From Enchytraeus crypticus (Eukaryota > Annelida > Clitellata > Enchytraeida > Enchytraeidae): a stretch of 64,000 bases of DNA. Both the position numbers and the translations under genes were made by a program. The stretch spans positions 413,001 through 477,000 of the forward strand of contig CAJHZI010000695.1 in assembly GCA_905160935.1 (NCBI GenBank), given 5' to 3'. Every line of letters starts with the position of its first letter. The stretch's first letter is position 1. Below, in pieces: positions 21,621 to 33,695 of the stretch. The notes under the pieces are model-generated. The model made no database searches. It had not been told where the DNA came from and saw only the letters and a list, made by a program, of their open reading frames with translations.

Positions 21621-22009
21621 TAGACCAAGCATTGAATAATGAACTCATGTGACTTCGACAAGCTGCATTAGGCTGTTGAAGGTTAGGTCTAAAGACTTAG
21701 CAGCTTCAAGCCCTCTAAGCACTCTCACTCCTCCAGAGTCAACAAAAGAATCTACGAGGAAGTTTTCTATTGTAAAAAGCGCTTTTTGTCGCTGTCGGTT
21801 GAAACATTTCATAGTCCAATGCGCAACGTGCTGGTTGCGATTTACACGTAGTATAAGAGCGAGGAATTCAAGTATTTAAGTTCTATTTCTTTATATCGGC
21901 AGCTTACTGCATACGTTACTGCAGTATCAGAGGTTAGTACTGTATGTCTAATAGAGTATATCATGCAGTTAGTGCATCAGCTACTACTACTAGTACTACT
22001 AATTTCAGT

Positions 22010-22620
22010 TAAATTTCAGTCTCACGTTTCCCATTGTCTGGTATGGCTATGATCTAGATATTTTAAGCTACTTACCTGTTCCAAGCTTGTACCATTTATT
22101 GTAATAAAGACGTCACCTCTTGACTTGGACACACTCATCAATTTTGTCATTTGATGTTCATCTTTATATCATACTTCAATGCTGTATCGTTCAGACTGTT
22201 AATTATATTCTGCAGTCCATTTCACTTCCAGTAACATTGCTTAATCATCAGCAAATATCAAATATTGCAGCAGTTTATCTGCTACTTTCATCTTCATGTC
22301 TGCTATGGCCCATTCTATCTTGGCTTTTGCGTAAATGTTGAAAAACATCGGCGAAATGTTACGACTTTGTCGTACTCCTCCGTTTAATTTCAGATTCGTC
22401 TGAATGTCATCGTTGGATCGTGATCATAGATCTTTGATTCGTATACAAGCTTAGAATAAACATTTTATTTCTCCAGTAAACTTCTATTATTCTCAAGATA
22501 TTCTGCATCGTTATCCAATCAATCCTGTCAAAGGCCTTCTCAAAATCCACTAAGCATCTAAAGACTTCATTCGCATTTTTAAAATTTCGTTCTCATGGGA
22601 CACTAGTACTAATACAATAA
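22010..22620 (-). pseudogene. Second RTE-type LINE copy: degenerate reverse transcriptase core
   Basis: Minus-strand broken frames read DFEKAFDRIDW, then NISPMFFNIYAKAKIEWA and a FADD-like catalytic box. This copy overlaps in content with 21450-21620, so the two are separate insertions in the same direction. Many stops. Confidence 0.7.
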
Positions 22621-22624
22621 TACA

Positions 22625-23325
22625 TTAGCTGCAATTACTAATGAGATTAGTCAATTATTGGCAATTTTAAGTAAGGTAGTAAATAGATATATATGTGCAA
22701 TGGTGGAAATATTTCTGGAAATACTTAACTCAATGTTAGAGTTCGAAGCCATTCTGACACAAAAAACTTTCAGTTTGAATATAGCGTTCCTTACCTCATG
22801 GAATAGTGGCATAGACTGAATTTTCAATCAATAACCACCTGCTTCAGTTTTATCAGGCTTGCTACCTACTACGCCAGCTAACATGTAGATAGATTGTATC
22901 AGACTATATAATTTTGCTATAGAAATATGTGTTTATCTCTGATACTTATCTAGAAGAACCGCTTCCAATTAAAATTATAAGCTAAATAATTTCTTCATAA
23001 TAATAATACTAATTATAATCTTAAATTATTAACATTGCTTCTAATGATACTATTATTGATTGTCTAAGAAGCTAGAAACGTTTGGTTCGAACCCAATCAG
23101 ACTGCCTTTGAAAGCATGCCTTGTTAAACGAATTTGGACGTCAAAATGAGCTTTGCTGTACATGTATTTATAGTGTTCCATGATATTCTCACGGTATTTC
23201 TTAAAGGCTTATCGTGAAATCAGAGAACCCCGATCAAGTGATAAAATACTAGTAAATCCAAAGCCTACATCACCAATATATGTACTAATAATTTTACCAC
23301 TGTTTATAGTAATAACCGGACGGAC
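22625..23325. other. Gene B upstream region
   Basis: No repeat or exon recognised; presumably contains the promoter of gene B, which cannot be pinpointed. Confidence 0.4.
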
Positions 23326-23328
23326 ATC

Positions 23329-23505
23329 ATGGCTTGTGAAAACAAAGAGGTAGCACACAAGGAGGTAGAAAGAGTGAAATGGAAGAAGATTGGCCATTCT
23401 TCTAAGTTTCTGATAAAGATGGGTGTTATGATCTTGGGCGTACAGGTGACCCTAGCAGCTCTTCCCGATACCATCTTGCATGAGAGCATTTGGTGCTCCC
23501 TACCG
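23329..23505 (+). CDS. Gene B exon 1 (start, span 1)
   Basis: ATG at 23329, 59 codons, strong GTAAGT-type donor. Confidence 0.8.
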
Positions 23506-26500
23506 GTAAGTTTTATACGATTAGATTTTCCGTCGTGATTTGAACAAAGCTCTTGACACGATAGCCCTTCCAGAAACTAATCGAAACAGCTATCGGATAG
23601 CAGTTTTCTCTGTTATGAATATGATGTCTTTACACTTATTGAGTACGTAATATTCCGACTCTACACTTCACACAGCCAGGCCGTCTTCTGAAGCATTAGC
23701 AAAACAAATTAATGCTTTATATAATTACAATAATTATACATACTCTCTCATAAAATGAAATGAATTTTTATGCGATATTTGCTATAAATTAAAGACCACA
23801 TAACTTAGAAATTTGTGGCTAGAATTTCGGCTTTGTAGTTAGAGGCTTCAACTATAAACTAGAATGCCGGAAACCAATCAGTTAATTTCTTCATTTGACT
23901 TCATATATTGCATTTTGTAAAACACGGGAAAATTATAATAGATGTGGAAGCTAGTATTCCTGCTTAAATATTTGCATAGAACCACTCTAACAAAGGAATC
24001 GAAATACATTTCTGCTAAGCGCTTAGCATACTGGTCAATATGTTATTTGATGACCTCAAGTACCAATATTTATTCATGCCTATATTTTTATATCTCTGGT
24101 ACTTTATAGAAGTAGGGGCCTATGGCTTCTAATTGAAAATAAGTATTATTTTTGCTTATTCATTTCTTAATCCAGGCAACGTAATTAGATCATAATCGAT
24201 TAAGATTTACTTGTCAATTGAAATGATGGACAAGATCCAGGTCACAAAATTCAATAAAATATAATTAATTATAAATTCGAACTACATCTTCCAATGTAGA
24301 TCATTGCAATGTCTGCAATGAGTGCTACCGTCGTTCATGATTCACATTACAACATCTGCAATTGTCTTGTTGGTCCACAATGTTATATAGCCTATTATGT
24401 ACAGTAAGTGCGTGAACATTTTCATAATCTCTGTGAAGTTGCGTGCTTTCGCTACTGGGCTTTTCGCTGTTGAATCTTAACTGACTTGAATCTGTATTAT
24501 GCAAAAGCGGTGACGCGTGGCTGTAAGTCAGTCAAACAAACCCTGTTTTATTCTCTCGCTTTTTGTAGAAAAATCAAAGAAATATCTAAGAATTTTTGAC
24601 AAAGTTTTAAATACTGCAGAAACATGTACAGCAATAATTTTATTTAAAAAAATTCAACTTCTCTCTAAAACTCTCCTAATCTCATACTCTCTCTCTTTCT
24701 CTCTCTCGTCTCTGTTTCTCTGTTTCTCTCTCATTGACTCTGTCTGTGTCTCTCTGTCTCTGATTCTCTCTGTCTCCAATTCCCTCTGTTACTTTCTTTC
24801 GTCATCTCTTTCTCTTTCTCATTCCCTCTCTTTCTCTCTCTCTATTTTTTACTCTCTCTCACTCTGTCTCTCTATCTTTTTCTTTTTCTCATAGGGTGAT
24901 TGACAGGTGGAACTCTTTAAGTGAGGAGGTTGTGAATGCGGTGTCGGTGAATAGTTTTAAACAAGCTGGATGTTTTAATCATGTATGATTGGGGATTAAA
25001 ACCAGCCCTTGGCTTTCTTCTCTTGTTCCTGCTACCTAATTTTGACTAAGGATTGAATAACGAAAGATGGTAGCAGTGCAGGGAAATTCTGGTATCTGTC
25101 TCTCTAGCTACGTCTACCTGTGTCAGTCTATTTTTGCCTCATTGTATCGGTAAAACCACGTAACTTGCCACATCGGTTCAGGCAACGAATGTGACAGACT
25201 AGCAAGCAGTCTATTCTTCTATTCTAGCCGTCTATTCCGCTTTCTATTGCTGATTCAACATGATAATTGCTATGGCCCTCAGACAACCAGCAACACAGCA
25301 ATGCACGATCAATAAATCTTAGAACTCGTTTGTGCTTGACAGCATGAACCATTTGTTCTGATTCTCATGAAGGATTGGAGAGTGACACGGATATAGGACA
25401 CACATTGTAAGAAAGAGAGAGAGAGAGAGAGAGAGAGGAATGGAGAGAGAGGAAGGGAGATAGAGAAATTGAGAGAGAGAGAGAGAGAGAGAAAAGGAGA
25501 GAGTGAAAAATTAAAATTTCCCTAGCTGTCGTAAGGATCAGAAAATGTAATTATTAAATGTAATTATTAAATGTAATTATTAAATGTAATTATTAAATGT
25601 AATTATTAAATGTAATTATTAAATTATTCAAAATGATATTTATATAACCTAGGGTTCCATTCACACGGTACAACTTGACGACGAGATTTAACATTTTACG
25701 GCGCCTGAGAAGCAAGTGAAAGCGGCGTCAGAGTTTTTTTAACTCCGACTCGTTTTGAAGAAAAATTATAATCCCTCTTAAATTAAGTTCATTTCCTCGG
25801 TGTAGCGAAGTAGTCTCTCTCTTAGTGCACTGCCTATTGGCAGGTCCAAGGTATGTAATGCATCCTTTTCTATCTTTCGCTTTCCTCTTCATGTCCACAT
25901 ATGAGTGGATCTTGAAGTCATCTAACATACCTAATCTCGGCCTGCCTCTGCCTCTTTTTCTTCCAACTAGACAAAAGTTGTTATTTAAGTTATAACTAAA
26001 GATTAACTACTTATAAAACTAGTTACAGCAGAATATTGACAAGTTTATTTCTGTAAAAGTTCTAAGAAATTTAGCTAATTATCAATTAAACAATAGCTTT
26101 TGTGTGTGTTTAATTTTTGCTGTAAAACGTTGGCTTATTTATCGTGAAATTTGATTAAAGTGAATTCAATATAACAATTAAACTACATTGCTGATGCTGG
26201 TTAATACTAGAGATGGGAATCAAACCGAACCCGAACCGAACCAAAAATCAGGAATTTTGATCGAACCCAACCGAACCCGAACCCAGACTCTGGCCGCACC
26301 CGAACCGAACCCGAACCCAGACTATGACCGAACCCGAACACTGACTTTGTCCAAATCGAACTGAACCAAAATCTTGAAGTTCCTTTCTCCTTCTCCAGCC
26401 TGACATTATATAAAGATAGTAAAAACAATACAAATATTTATTAGTTTTTGCATTTACATGTCATACAGTATCCAACAGCATATATTCAGGTAAGGCTGGT

Positions 26501-27293
26501 TCCGACACAAATTTAAAAATTAATAACAGATAGCGATACAAAGGAATGGTAGCGTGAAGCGAGACTGGTCTACAGAAGATAATGGATAATCTGAATGATA
26601 TGGCACTGAAATATGCAACGAAGATTAACATCAAAAAGACAAAAGTGATGAAAGTAGGCCTACCCCAGAATAGAGGTAAAATCAAAATCATAATAAATGT
26701 TACGAAATTGGAACAGGTAAGTTTCAAATATTTAAGTCATGCTATAACACATGATGGGAAATGTGAGACTGAAATATATAGTAGGATTGCACAAGCAAAA
26801 GAAACTTTTGATAATAGGAAACTTTTAACAAAAATCCTAAAGAAAGACACTAAGATAAAGACAGGGAAAAACTTGGTATGGACCACGCTATTATATGGAT
26901 CTGAAACATGGACATCAAGAAGAGAAAATATCAGGAATCTAGAGGCATTGGAAATAAGGATATGGAGAAGAATGGAAAGGATTAGCTGGCCTCAAAAGGT
27001 TAAAAAGAAGAAGTCCTGAGAGAGTTGGTAAAGATAGGCAGTTGATAAATGTATTAAGATATAGGAAGAAGAGTTGAATAGGACTCATTCTTTGAGGTGA
27101 ATCTATGAAGTCTATGAAAAAAGGTCAGAGAAGGCAGAATGGAAGGAAAGAGAGGCAGAGGCAGACCAAGATTGTAAATGTTAGATAATTTTAAGATCCA
27201 CTCATACCACTCATATGTGGACATGAAGAGGAATGCGGAAGACCGAGAAAAGTGGAGGCTTTATATACCATGGACCTGTAATAGGCAGTACAC

Positions 27294-27328
<35 letters not shown>

Positions 27329-30300
27329 ATTACTAAAATCACTGGTATTTCAGACACCTATAGTTTATTACTAGTTTAGTTGATAGCAAAAGGTATATAT
27401 TATGATCATTTTGCTGTGGAAGTACATGTGTATACCAAATCATACTTATTTTACATTTTATGTTAATAAATTGCACTTTGTCTCTGAAATATTGCATCAA
27501 ATTTTAGCCAATGCATTTCCATGTAATTATAAAAGTTTCTAATATACAGGCGTAGTGACAAAATTTATTTTTAAAAGGATGAAGCATTCTATTTTCTGGT
27601 TATAATCAAGGAGAATATTAAAGATACCGTAAAAAAGTTAAATATCTATTTTATGAACATTTGTTTGTCAACTTACAGTATTTTAAGAAATGAACAGGAA
27701 TAAATACCTCTTCTCTCATTTTTTTTTTTTTTTAATTTTACTCAGGTGAAAAATGTGTCATTTACTATGACTTCATGTATTTCTTTTAAGCACATTTACC
27801 ACAAACCATTTTAAACATGTTTATCATAACCATGATTATTATAAGTAATGTTAAACATGTGCAACATTATCCAAATCAAACCATTTAGAACTCGAATCGA
27901 ACTCTTGCGAGTTGGAAAGCAAGCCGAACCCGAACCGAACCCGAACCCTTGTTCCAACAGAACCCGAACCGAACTTTCATTTTCAACAAACAGAACCGAA
28001 CCGAACTCTCAAATTGTTAACTGCTAACCGAACCCGAACCGAACCGAACTTTCATTTTCAACTAACCGAAGCGAACCCGAACTCTGAAATTCATAAAATT
28101 CCCATCTCTAGTTAATATCTCACAACGAAATCTAAGCTAAAAGGCTCTTTCGCAAGTTCTGTACCCTATGCATTTAATAACAAAAATGTAAGCGATTAAA
28201 ATAATCGTTTAATGAAGTTCAAATTGGTTTCGCAAAAATTGAATAAAATTTTAAGATCTTTTGTAAGCGAAATTAAAAATTGACCTTTTGAGAAGCGACA
28301 ATGACAGATATTTGTAGATTCTACTATAGTCTCTACTATGGCAACGTTAATCCGAGTTATCACATGTAGGTCGGGTTTTAATGATTAGGCTGCTGTTTAT
28401 TGATCATATTTTCCAATAAAGAAAAGCGAAATTATGGACATTGTTAATCCGTGCTACTTTGAAAAGCGCACTATAAAAATGTTTTAAAGTAATTTCCTAA
28501 AATTCCCACTGATTCCCGGAGAATATAGATATTTCACAGCGTTGGTTTGCAAATTTTTTAGTAGGGCAACTACTTTTTATTTTCATTGATGAGCTTTGCT
28601 TGTTGATAGTTGCTAACTGGTTTCGCATTCCACTGTAGTCAAAACTGGACATACATTTTCAATACATTGTTTTTGCACGTGACAGAAAATCTCCCAACCT
28701 ATAATTTATATGGACCTATCCCTACCCGTAGAACTAAACACGTTCAGTCCTTTCATTTTAATGACTAATAAAGTTACTGACATACATGTATTTATTTTCA
28801 TTGCAGTTGATATTTTCTGGAATTGTTGGAATTTTCGCATCGAAAAGAGCTGCACAAGAATGGGTATAACACTGTGCTCTTCTCTCACTCTATCTCTATA
28901 TCTCTTCTCTCTATCTCTTCTCTCTCTATCTCTGTATCTCTTCTCTCTCTATCTCTTCTCTCTCTATCTCTACCTCTTCTCTCTAACTCTTTTCTCTCTA
29001 TCTCTGTATCTCTATCTTTCCTCACTCTATCTCTTTCGATCTCTTCTCTCTATATTTATATCAATATCTCCTCACTCTATATTCTCCTTTACTCTCTGTC
29101 TTTCCCTTCTGAATATTTGTTTCATTAACTATATTTATCTATAACTGATAGTACTAATATTTGATTGATCACAGTTGATATCACACTTGATGATGTGTCT
29201 GTTCGCGATGATCTCCAGTACTTATTTGGCTACTACCTCAGCCGTTTCTGCAGCGCATTTAAATAAGGTTGACTAGAAATCTAAGCTTTAATGTTACATT
29301 TAACAAACAAACCTTTGTCCGCTTTTATCTCAATCAACCTATGTCAAATGTTATTCATCTCAATCAACATACTGTATGTCAGTTGTTATTAATCTCAATC
29401 AATCCTATGCTAGCCGTTATTTATCTGAAAAAAGTCTATGTCGGCTGCTATTTATCTCAATCAACCTAAGCAAGTTTTTATTCACCCTGTGTCAGGATCA
29501 ACACTCAGCAACCTAACTGAACCTCCTCCACACAGTCTGTGTTTCTTCATTAAACCTCCAGCGTATTGGAACTCTCTGCCCGTGATCTTCCATCCCACGC
29601 GTGCTACATAGCCCTCACGATCAAGCTAAAATCCAATCATTTCCTAGAACAGTAGAGAAAGATTATAATGATTAATATAAAGAATCATAAATATATCACA
29701 CGAGTAGATGAAGTCAGAAATGTCTGATTGACTGATTGATATTGATTGATTGATTGTAACACTGCCTGTTTGTTTGATTTGTTAACATTATAGACCTACT
29801 TGTCGCTCAACACTCAGGAGTCAAGATCTGATCTGGTTCGTTAGTTAAAATTGACAAATATTTGTTTAATATGTTCTCTCTATTGGCAAAAATTTGGGGC
29901 TGATTTAGAAACATGAAAGTATATTTAGGTTTGTATGTTAACAATAGTAATTGGCTGGCGCCAGTGGCGATGTCGTTTAGATATTCGACAGCAGATCAGT
30001 ATGTGCGGGGTTCAAATATTGGGCTCGCCCGTCACTGACATCGCTTTCGAGTGAGGAAACTGACGTTAACATTAGCTTTACCAGCTTTTTTGATTTAAAG
30101 TTATGAAAGTGTGAGACCGAAGTTCATCAACCTAGAAATGATCAGAGCCTTAAATACTAATGGTAGGCTAGAGCCCGATGTAAACCTTATAGGTAGAAGA
30201 CTTGCTAGTCTAGGCTTTAACGCTATTATTATTATTAACGCTATTATTATTATTATTATTATTAACGCTAGCCCCAGATATAGTCTCTAGGGTTAATAGA

Positions 30301-33299
30301 CATTTTTATACACTGTGTTGTTAAGAGATGTATTTTCTGTTGACATTTTTCATACTATATGGCAAGTAATGTAGCTATCAGAGCAACGTGTATTAGAAAG
30401 AAGAATTCAAGAGAATAATTATGGTAAAGGCAGACATAGACTAGGGATATTAAATACTTCAGCAACATTACTGCATATAGACATGCAAAAGGAGTTCTAC
30501 TATACAAAATTCCTATTTGTTTAGATTGATGCCGGATCGGCTGATGATATGATGTGGAACAGAAAGGATTGGAGAAGGTCTACTCGTATCCCGACCCTAG
30601 TTAAACAGGGATTCAAGGGAAGAAGAAGAAGAAGAAGAAGATGATGATGATGATGGTAAAGATAAGGCAAAGGTTAACGTCAGTCTCCTCACTCGAAAGG
30701 GATGTCAGTTACGGACGAGCCCAATATTTGAACTCCGCACAAACTGATCCGCGGTCGAGTATCTTATCGACTTCGCCACTGGCTCCAGCCATGACGATGA
30801 TAATGATGATAATGAAGATGATAATGATGGTGATGTTGCTACTGCTGCTGATGCTGATGCTGATGATGATGCTGATGATGATGATGACGATGCTGATGAT
30901 GATGATGATGTCGTATCTCACAGAGAGTGGTTCAGTTTTTCCTGCTGCTCGTCATGTCCATATTTGGAATAGTGAGCACTGCTCAACTCTCAGTGTCTGT
31001 CGCTCACTGTAGCTCCGCCCTCTGCTGTCAATCACGCCGTCAGGTAGTTTTTTAAATTTTTATTCCGTTTTGTTACACACATGACATACCGCACGTGCTA
31101 CATAGTTTCCTTTCTTGGTTTCTGTTTTTGTAGTTTTTTCGTTATTTCCTCCTTTCCTCTCCATGGTTATTAGTAATCGTTGCCTTTTGTAGCAACTTAC
31201 TGGTTGCAGTCATCTAACTAAATTCACCCCCCTTATTTACAAACTTTAATCTCTCTTACATTTTCCCCTTGTTGTGTCTGGGTTGCTTGAAGACTAGGCC
31301 AACCGTGTAAATAAGCACGTGTTGTAGAAGGCGACATGAAAACAAGATCCAAACCATCACAGTCAGATACTGGTAGCAGCAACTAAATTCACCCCTTATT
31401 TACCAACCGTTTTACACTTAAATCGTTTAATATTTTAAATTACTGTTAAATTACATTTCAACACCTTACGTCAATATCCCGGCTTGATGTAAAACGCATC
31501 TGAACTTGGCGTTAAACCCATATCATTCTGTCTGTTTTACTTTTTGACATTGACAGATAAGTTGTTATCAATCAATCCTTGTCACTGAGAAGTTTGATAA
31601 GAGATTTGATAAGAGATTTGATACGAGATTTGATAAGAGATTTGATACGAGATTTGATAAGAGATTTGATACGAGATTTGATAAGAGATTTGATAAAAGA
31701 TTTGAGGTAAAATGGATCGAATTATTCTCAGCTTACGAACAGATGCGCTTAGTCAATGAAGCCCGAGGTCATTTCAAAATTTTATTTCAATTTTTTTTGT
31801 AAAATTTCAAAGCTAATAACTTTGGTGAGCACGACAAAGACTATTAAATCTTTGCTGATATCTTGCACTGGACGATTGGTTGATTCCTCCTAAATGAGCG
31901 TAACAGCAGATTATAAATAGTTGTGGTATTCTTTGTAATATATTACCCATGTAATAGTAATTCTTATGCATGAGAAAATGTAACTCCAGAGTCTTACAAT
32001 CTCGTTTTCTTGAAAGTCTATTTACAAAATCGATGGTGCAAACATACGGCAGAGCTTCGCTTGTGTAGCTAAATGAGCCACAGATAAATGAATAGAACCT
32101 GTAAAGCAGTTTCTTCAACTACTTAAAAACGTTCTTTAAAATTATTTTTAGAAGTTTTTCTGAAGAGTTTACCACAGATAAAGTTTACGAAACCTCCGAG
32201 AGATACAGGATGGCAATGAGTTTAAATTATTTTGTTGTTATTTTCAAGAATATGTGACATTTCACCTATCTTTCTTTTTCACCTATCTTACTGGCTGGAG
32301 CCAGTGTCGAAGTCGGTAAGATACTCGACCGCGGATCATATGTTGCGGGGTTCAAATCCTGGGCTCGCTCGTCACTGACATCGCTTTCGAGTGAGGAAAC
32401 TGACGTTAACATTAGCTTTACCAGCTTTATCTTTAAAGATTAGTAAAATATGAATAGCAAAAGTTTCCTAAGCCTCTACCAGATACACAGCTCTAGTACT
32501 AGAGTTTAGTAGTTTAACGTCCGGTTTATCAGCTCACATCTATTTCTGGTACGCACATCTCAGAACCAAACAAGTTGAAGCGTACAAGGCCTGAGAAACT
32601 TCAAAAAATACTGGTAGATGAATTAAAGAGGAGCATTTTTATTACTATACCGACTTCTAGCTGAGTTGGTAGCCTGCTTGACTGATAAGCAAAAGACCGC
32701 AGGTTCGAAATCTCTTCTAATAGTCTATGACTGTGTATTTGTGGTTCGGTGATAGACAATTGGCTTAACATTTTAGAGGTTACCTTTATACGGACCCCTA
32801 AAACAACCCTCTTTATAAGTCCTCTGAGTAAAGAAGATTCAAATCAAGTTCAAGCTAAAATATTTTACGAATGTGTTTCTCGTTTGAGAGCATTCGCTTA
32901 GATTCAGTACAGTATTAGATGTATATTAGAATTTCTATGTTAGTGTACACTAACCTATCTCTTTCCGCCATAGGTCTAAATTTTGACCCGCTTGCCTTGG
33001 ACCATGGACTTGCGCTGCTTTGATGTCGCTTTATCTTGTGGTCTCTGCGTACTCAGTCGTCATTGTGTGGTGCTTTGGAGCCTGTTTGTTTTAGAGTCTA
33101 CAAGAGACGTCCCTCACATTGCCTTATGGCGAAGAACCGGACGTTAAATTCTTATTGATTGATTAACTATGATGCCTTGTTCTTTCAGAAAGTCCACCAG
33201 GATGACAAAACGTCAACAGAGAGTCACGTGATTCAGATAGAACAAGCTCCGCCCCTGCCAATCAAATCTCTTCCAGTGGTTGTGGGTGTGGCCGAGTGA
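23329..33299 (+). CDS. CD20/MS4A-like four-span membrane protein B, five exons
   Basis: Exons 23329-23505, 28807-28863, 29175-29267, 30924-31043 and 33189-33299, all phase 0, 185 aa. The N-terminus has EVERVKWKK before span 1 (FLIKMGVMILGVQVTLAAL) and the IWCSLP turn. Span 2 is LIFSGIVGIFASK, span 3 LISHLMMCLFAMISS, span 4 VVQFFLLLVMSIFGIVSTA followed by a Cys-containing stretch (CSSALCC). The 36-aa tail contains SHVIQIEQAPPLPIKSLP. The layout is identical to genes A and C, and sequence similarity is highest to C. The loop between spans 3 and 4 is minimal. The family suggests a membrane-embedded, receptor- or channel-associated role; no partner can be inferred. The gene appears intact. Donors GTTGAC (exon 3) and GTATAA (exon 2) are weak but fixed by the phase and by gene C. 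Confidence 0.8.
23506..24650 (+). other. Gene B intron 1, unique part
   Basis: AT-rich intron without recognised repeats; the rest of the 5.3-kb intron holds LINE and hAT-like insertions. Confidence 0.5.
24660..24890. repeat. (CT)-rich simple repeat
   Basis: Imperfect CTCT run; ends at a LINE fragment. Confidence 0.9.
24893..25075 (+). pseudogene. CR1-type LINE C-terminal fragment and 3' tail
   Basis: RVIDRWNSLSEEVVNAVSVN then SFKQAGC, the characteristic end of CR1-type ORFs, followed by a tail with GGTAGCAG. 5' truncated. Confidence 0.7.
25410..25505. repeat. (GA)n microsatellite
   Basis: GA-rich run in gene B intron 1. Confidence 0.9.
25546..25625. repeat. 13-bp tandem repeat
   Basis: Unit ATGTAATTATTAA, six copies, almost without variation. 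Confidence 0.95.
25810..25985 (-). pseudogene. RTE1 LINE extreme 3' end
   Basis: Minus-strand MLDDFKIHSYVDMKRKAKDR and the CACTAAGAGAGAG tail; truncated after about 175 bases. Confidence 0.75.
26208..28110. mobile_element. hAT-like non-autonomous transposon with GAACCC arrays
   Basis: Ends TAGAGATGGGAAT and its reverse complement ATTCCCATCTCTA are bounded by GTTAATAC (26200-26207) and GTTAATAT (28111-28118), an 8-bp target duplication with one mismatch, as hAT elements make. Both ends carry subterminal arrays of CCGAACCCGAAC type (26220-26370 and 27925-28085). No transposase is seen; an RTE1 LINE has inserted within. Confidence 0.7.
26555..27330 (+). pseudogene. RTE1 LINE fragment nested in the hAT-like element
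   Basis: MALKYATKINIKKTKVMKV, FKYLSHAITHDGKCETE and WTTLLYGSETWTSRRENI are in one frame to 27019, then frameshifted to the tail GGCAGTACACTAAGAG, which merges into a GA array. 5' truncated before the catalytic box. Confidence 0.8.
28807..28863 (+). CDS. Gene B exon 2 (span 2)
   Basis: Acceptor CATTGCAG; 19 codons LIFSGIVGIFASKRAAQEW; GTATAA donor. Confidence 0.85.
28870..29105. repeat. (CT)-rich repeat in gene B intron 2
   Basis: CTCTATCTCTTCTCT-type blocks starting within 20 bases of the exon 2 donor. Confidence 0.9.
29175..29267 (+). CDS. Gene B exon 3 (span 3)
   Basis: Acceptor ATCACAG; 31 codons LISHLMMCLFAMISSTYLAT...AAHLNK; weak GTTGAC donor. Same length as gene C exon 3. Confidence 0.85.
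29330..29470. repeat. Short tandem repeat of about 30 bp
   Basis: Repeated ATCTCAATCAACCTATGTCA and TGTTATT blocks, four to five imperfect units. Confidence 0.7.
29540..29655 (+). pseudogene. LINE C-terminal remnant
   Basis: A short frame with PPAYWNSLPVIFHPTRAT recalls the WNSLP end of CR1/L2-type ORFs; stops follow. Confidence 0.5.
29952..30090 (+). mobile_element. SINE family SA
   Basis: Same head, box B (GGGTTCAAATATTGG, mutated) and TTACCAGCTTTTTT end. Confidence 0.75.
30165..30270 (+). mobile_element. LINE-like 3' tail with ATT run
   Basis: AGCCCGATGTAAACC, GACTTGCTAGTCTAGG, TTTAACGC then ATT repeats, with a partial second TTAACGC-ATT block. The layout is of a LINE 3' end; family not assigned. 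Confidence 0.4.
30525..30655 (+). mobile_element. Retroelement tail, family TD
   Basis: GATGATATGATGTGGAACAG, CGTATCCCGACCCTAG, then GGGATTCAAGGGAAG and an AAG/ATG run. Confidence 0.6.
30655..30790 (-). mobile_element. SINE family SA, inverted
   Basis: GGTTAACGTCAG to ACTGGCTCCAGCC; directly abuts the TD tail and is followed by ATG/GAT repeats to 30910, just before gene B exon 4. Confidence 0.75.
30924..31043 (+). CDS. Gene B exon 4 (span 4)
   Basis: Acceptor CTCACAG; 40 codons RVVQFFLLLVMSIFGIVSTA...CCQSRRQ; GTAGTT donor. Confidence 0.85.
31588..31706. repeat. 12-bp tandem repeat
   Basis: Unit GATTTGATAAGA, alternating with GATTTGATACGA. Confidence 0.95.
31710..32285. other. Gene B intron 4, unrecognised
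   Basis: Contains a 101-codon minus-strand frame (31813-32118) with no recognisable family; likely chance. Confidence 0.4.
32291..32428 (+). mobile_element. SINE family SA
   Basis: Clean copy: CTGGCTGGAGCCAGTG, GGGTTCAAATCCTGG, GACGTTAACATTAGC, TTACCAGC. Confidence 0.8.
32645..32860 (+). mobile_element. Possible third tRNA-derived SINE
   Basis: TAGCTGAGTTGGTAG fits box A and CGCAGGTTCGAAATC approximates box B at tRNA spacing, with CTGATAA as an Ile-like anticodon loop. The arms do not pair properly, so it is not a working tRNA; a non-tRNA body follows. Confidence 0.45.
32960..33170 (+). mobile_element. LINE family LC 3' tail
   Basis: AAGAGACGTCCCTCACATTG, GAAGAACCGGACGTTAAATT then a TTGATTGATT tail, ending 20 bases before gene B exon 5. 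Confidence 0.55.
33189..33299 (+). CDS. Gene B exon 5 (tail, stop)
   Basis: Acceptor TCTTTCAG; 36 codons from KVHQDDKTSTESHV to VGVAE and TGA. Confidence 0.85.
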   Translation, partial: KVHQDDKTSTESHVIQIEQAPPLPIKSLPVVVGVAE

Positions 33300-33306
33300 A
33301 ATAGCG

Positions 33307-33388
33307 AGAGAGTCACGTGATTCAGATGGAACAAGCTCCGACCCTGCCAATCAAAACTCTTCTAGTGGATGTGGGTGTGGCAGAGTGA
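33307..33388 (+). pseudogene. Partial tandem duplicate of gene B exon 5
   Basis: It repeats 33218-33299 at an 89-base offset, with substitutions but the same end (GGTGTGGCAGAGTGA). It follows the stop codon, so it is 3' UTR unless alternatively spliced, and no AG acceptor in the right phase is obvious. Confidence 0.85.
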
Positions 33389-33649
33389 AACCACAGCAGT
33401 GTGATGAAGATTTAACATTTACAGTCGTATTAATCAGAGAGATGAAACCTTCATGGGTTTCATAATTCTTAGTTCCAACCTATACTGTGTGGTAGTTAGT
33501 TTCAACTAGTAACTAATCACAATTATGCATTTTCAATAGGAACAGATTTGGTGTGATATTGTTGCTTTGCGTCAAACAATTTTTTTTAAAATTTTTGTTT
33601 AAAAATGACGTAATCAGAAGTTTCAGTACGAAATCAAGAATCAGTCAGT

Positions 33650-33652
33650 CAG

Positions 33653-33695
<43 letters not shown>

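Noticed and set aside
26220..28085. Interstitial telomeric repeats (GAACCC/GGGTTC)
   Set aside because: The unit is not the animal TTAGGG repeat and the blocks are confined to the ends of one transposon-like element.
31813..32118. 101-codon minus-strand frame as a gene
   Set aside because: No family motif, no start or splice context, and it lies in a gene B intron.
32645..32715. tRNA-Ile gene
   Set aside because: Boxes A and B are present but the acceptor and anticodon stems do not pair; taken as a SINE head.
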